The notes under the pieces: generated by a model | Seen by the model: only the letters and a program-made list of their open reading frames with translations | Told to the model about the DNA's origin: nothing | The model's database searches: none | Made by a program: the position numbers and the translations under genes | Assembly: GCF_028994805.1 (NCBI RefSeq) | Contig: NZ_JAJQQP010000011.1 | Coordinates: 186,001 to 250,000, forward strand | DNA from: Promicromonospora iranensis | GTDB lineage: Bacteria; Actinomycetota; Actinomycetes; Actinomycetales; Cellulomonadaceae | Reading direction: 5' to 3' | DNA length: 64,000 bases | In this document: in pieces, positions 62,790 through 64,000 of the stretch | Numbering within the stretch: position 1 is the first letter of the stretch | How the letters are laid out: every line of letters starts with the position of its first letter

Positions 62790-64000
62790 TCACCAGCGCA
62801 CGAACGCGACCGCGCTGACCCGTACCCTCGCGTCGTCCAGCGTCCGTAGCGTCACCCGTCCGGACCTGGCCTCCGGGAGCCGAACGGTGAGTACGCGCCG
62901 CGCGGCGCTCGCGCCGTCGGTGTCGAGCACCGCCACGCGCGTGGTCCCGACGTAGACCGCCAGGCGGCCCCGGCCGGGCGCCGTCGCGGCCATGACCCGC
63001 ACCTGTGTCAGACGCTCGACGGAGGTGACCACCAGCCGGCTGTCGGCATGGATGGTGGACCATGCCCGGCCACGGAAGTAGGCGTCGTCGGCGACCTGGG
63101 CCCACGTGCCGGTGGTGCGAGCCGTCGCGGTGAACGGCACCGGACGGGTGGTGCGCACGAGGTGCGAGATCGGGCCGAGCCTGCCGTCGCGGTCCACGGC
63201 CCGTACCGCGTACTGCACCGAGAGCCCTTCGGCGGCGTACAGGTTGGCGGACGTGCCGGACACCGTGATGATGCGGCGCCAGTAGCGCTCGTTCGGCATG
63301 GGCGACCGGTGTCCCGCGTACCGCTCCAGCACCTGGTAGCGCACCGCTCCCGGCTCCGGTGCCCAGGAGAAGCGCGTACGGGCGGGCCACTGGACCGGGT
63401 ACTGGTTCGCCCCCGCCGCGTGCGCCGTGATCTTGCCGGTGGTGTACCGGACGGTGCCGTGGCGGTCGAGCGCAGCGTTCTTCATCGCTCGCACCGCGCG
63501 CCGGATCGCGGGCAGACGCTCGACCAGCCGCTCCCCCGGGCACGCGGTCACGTTCGTCGTGCGATGCCCCAGGATGCGCGGCACCCGCACCACGTCGCCC
63601 GGGTCGCTCCGGGTGCCGGAACCCGAGCTGCCCCCGTTGGGCAGGCCGACCGTCCCGGTCACCGGGACGTGATAGCGGTACGCCTTCCACGCGAGCACCC
63701 GTTCGATGCTGCGCAGCATCGAACGGGTGGGGCCCGCCGTCCCGAAGCTGCCCATGGCCGAGATCCCGATGGTGCCCGTGTTGAACCCGCCCGCCTGTGC
63801 GCCGATCGGGTTGTCGGTGGCCGCCTCCCGGCGGCCCACGAAGACCTTGCCGAACCGGTCGACGAGGAACTGGTAGCCGATGTCCGGCCACCCGCGCGCC
63901 CCGGTGTGATACGCGTGGATGCCGCGGACGATCGCCGCCGACTGGCTCCGGGAGTACGCGTTGGTACCCGCCGTGTGGTGCACGTACATCGCGTCCAGCC
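62790..64000 (-). CDS. N-acetylmuramoyl-L-alanine amidase (PGRP-type), truncated by window edge
   Basis: The C-terminal 400 or so residues of a PGRP/amidase_2-type zinc amidase; the 5' end lies beyond position 64000. Zinc-site features: VHHTAGTN with the first His, and the second-half GHRTTNVTACPG with His and Cys. Other family features: YHTGARGWPDIGYQFLVDRFGKVFVGR. Residues after the amidase domain (about 200) form a fibronectin-like beta region (PEPGAVRYQVLERY) and a last beta-rich domain. Such proteins are exported and cleave the bond between muramic acid and the stem peptide. An internal ATG at 63989 is not the true start. Confidence 0.88.
   Translation of the reverse strand, partial: LDAMYVHHTAGTNAYSRSQSAAIVRGIHAYHTGARGWPDIGYQFLVDRFGKVFVGRREAATDNPIGAQAGGFNTGTIGISAMGSFGTAGPTRSMLRSIERVLAWKAYRYHVPVTGTVGLPNGGSSGSGTRSDPGDVVRVPRILGHRTTNVTACPGERLVERLPAIRRAVRAMKNAALDRHGTVRYTTGKITAHAAGANQYPVQWPARTRFSWAPEPGAVRYQVLERYAGHRSPMPNERYWRRIITVSGTSANLYAAEGLSVQYAVRAVDRDGRLGPISHLVRTTRPVPFTATARTTGTWAQVADDAYFRGRAWSTIHADSRLVVTSVERLTQVRVMAATAPGRGRLAVYVGTTRVAVLDTDGASAARRVLTVRLPEARSGRVTLRTLDDARVRVSAVAFVRW

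Overview
The window is a contiguous piece of chromosome from a very GC-rich actinobacterium. The linked mtrA-mtrB-lpqB signalling genes, long-form HPF, frequent GTG starts, several apparently leaderless transcripts and the MoxR/DUF58/DUF4350/DUF4129 cluster all fit Micrococcales. A member of the Cellulomonadaceae/Promicromonosporaceae is plausible, but the genus cannot be fixed from sequence alone. I see no rRNA, tRNA, CRISPR array, insertion sequence or phage gene.

Layout. 1-6022: comF and hpf (+), facing lpqB-mtrB-mtrA (-). 6298-7476: a secreted trypsin-like peptidase. 7556-15103: DUF58, MoxR, DUF4350, DUF4129, a multispan protein and a SpoIIM-like protein (-), then an RDD protein (+). 15155-20731: an acyltransferase, two GT4 glycosyltransferases, an alpha/beta hydrolase and a DMT-like permease. 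20823-25944: a divergent Nramp transporter and a four-gene glycine betaine/osmolyte ABC importer. 26250-31243: gamma-glutamyltransferase, two DUF202 proteins, an amidohydrolase and a PaiB-like protein. 31357-41981: an envelope-modification block with four more acyltransferase-3 proteins (three carrying SGNH domains), a secreted CHAP protein and a subtilase. 42176-47851: sulfate activation (cysN, cysD, cysQ on -, a TauE-like permease and cysC on +). 47891-62706: a cell-surface glycopolymer locus. The right edge cuts a secreted PGRP-type amidase.

The most interesting system is the glycopolymer locus. It combines a TagGH/Wzm-Wzt-type exporter, a nonulosonate-9-phosphate synthase-like NeuB without the usual C-terminal SAF domain, a CMP-nonulosonate synthetase fused to a KdsC-type phosphatase, a GT42 sialyltransferase-like domain fused to a GT8 domain, a polysialyltransferase-like gene paired with a DUF6716 gene, a GT2 enzyme, two polysaccharide pyruvyltransferases and a sulfotransferase-like protein. 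There is no UDP-GlcNAc 2-epimerase (NeuC) in the window. This gene set would suit a pyruvylated polymer of Kdn or a related nonulosonic acid, like the teichulosonic acids known chemically from actinomycete walls. That assignment is inference.

The adjacent PAPS-making and PAP-removing genes could serve sulfate assimilation, sulfation of this polymer, or both. Nearly every convergent gene junction carries a strong hairpin. Five junctions have long-armed hairpins, three of which share a recognisable arm sequence and look like one family.
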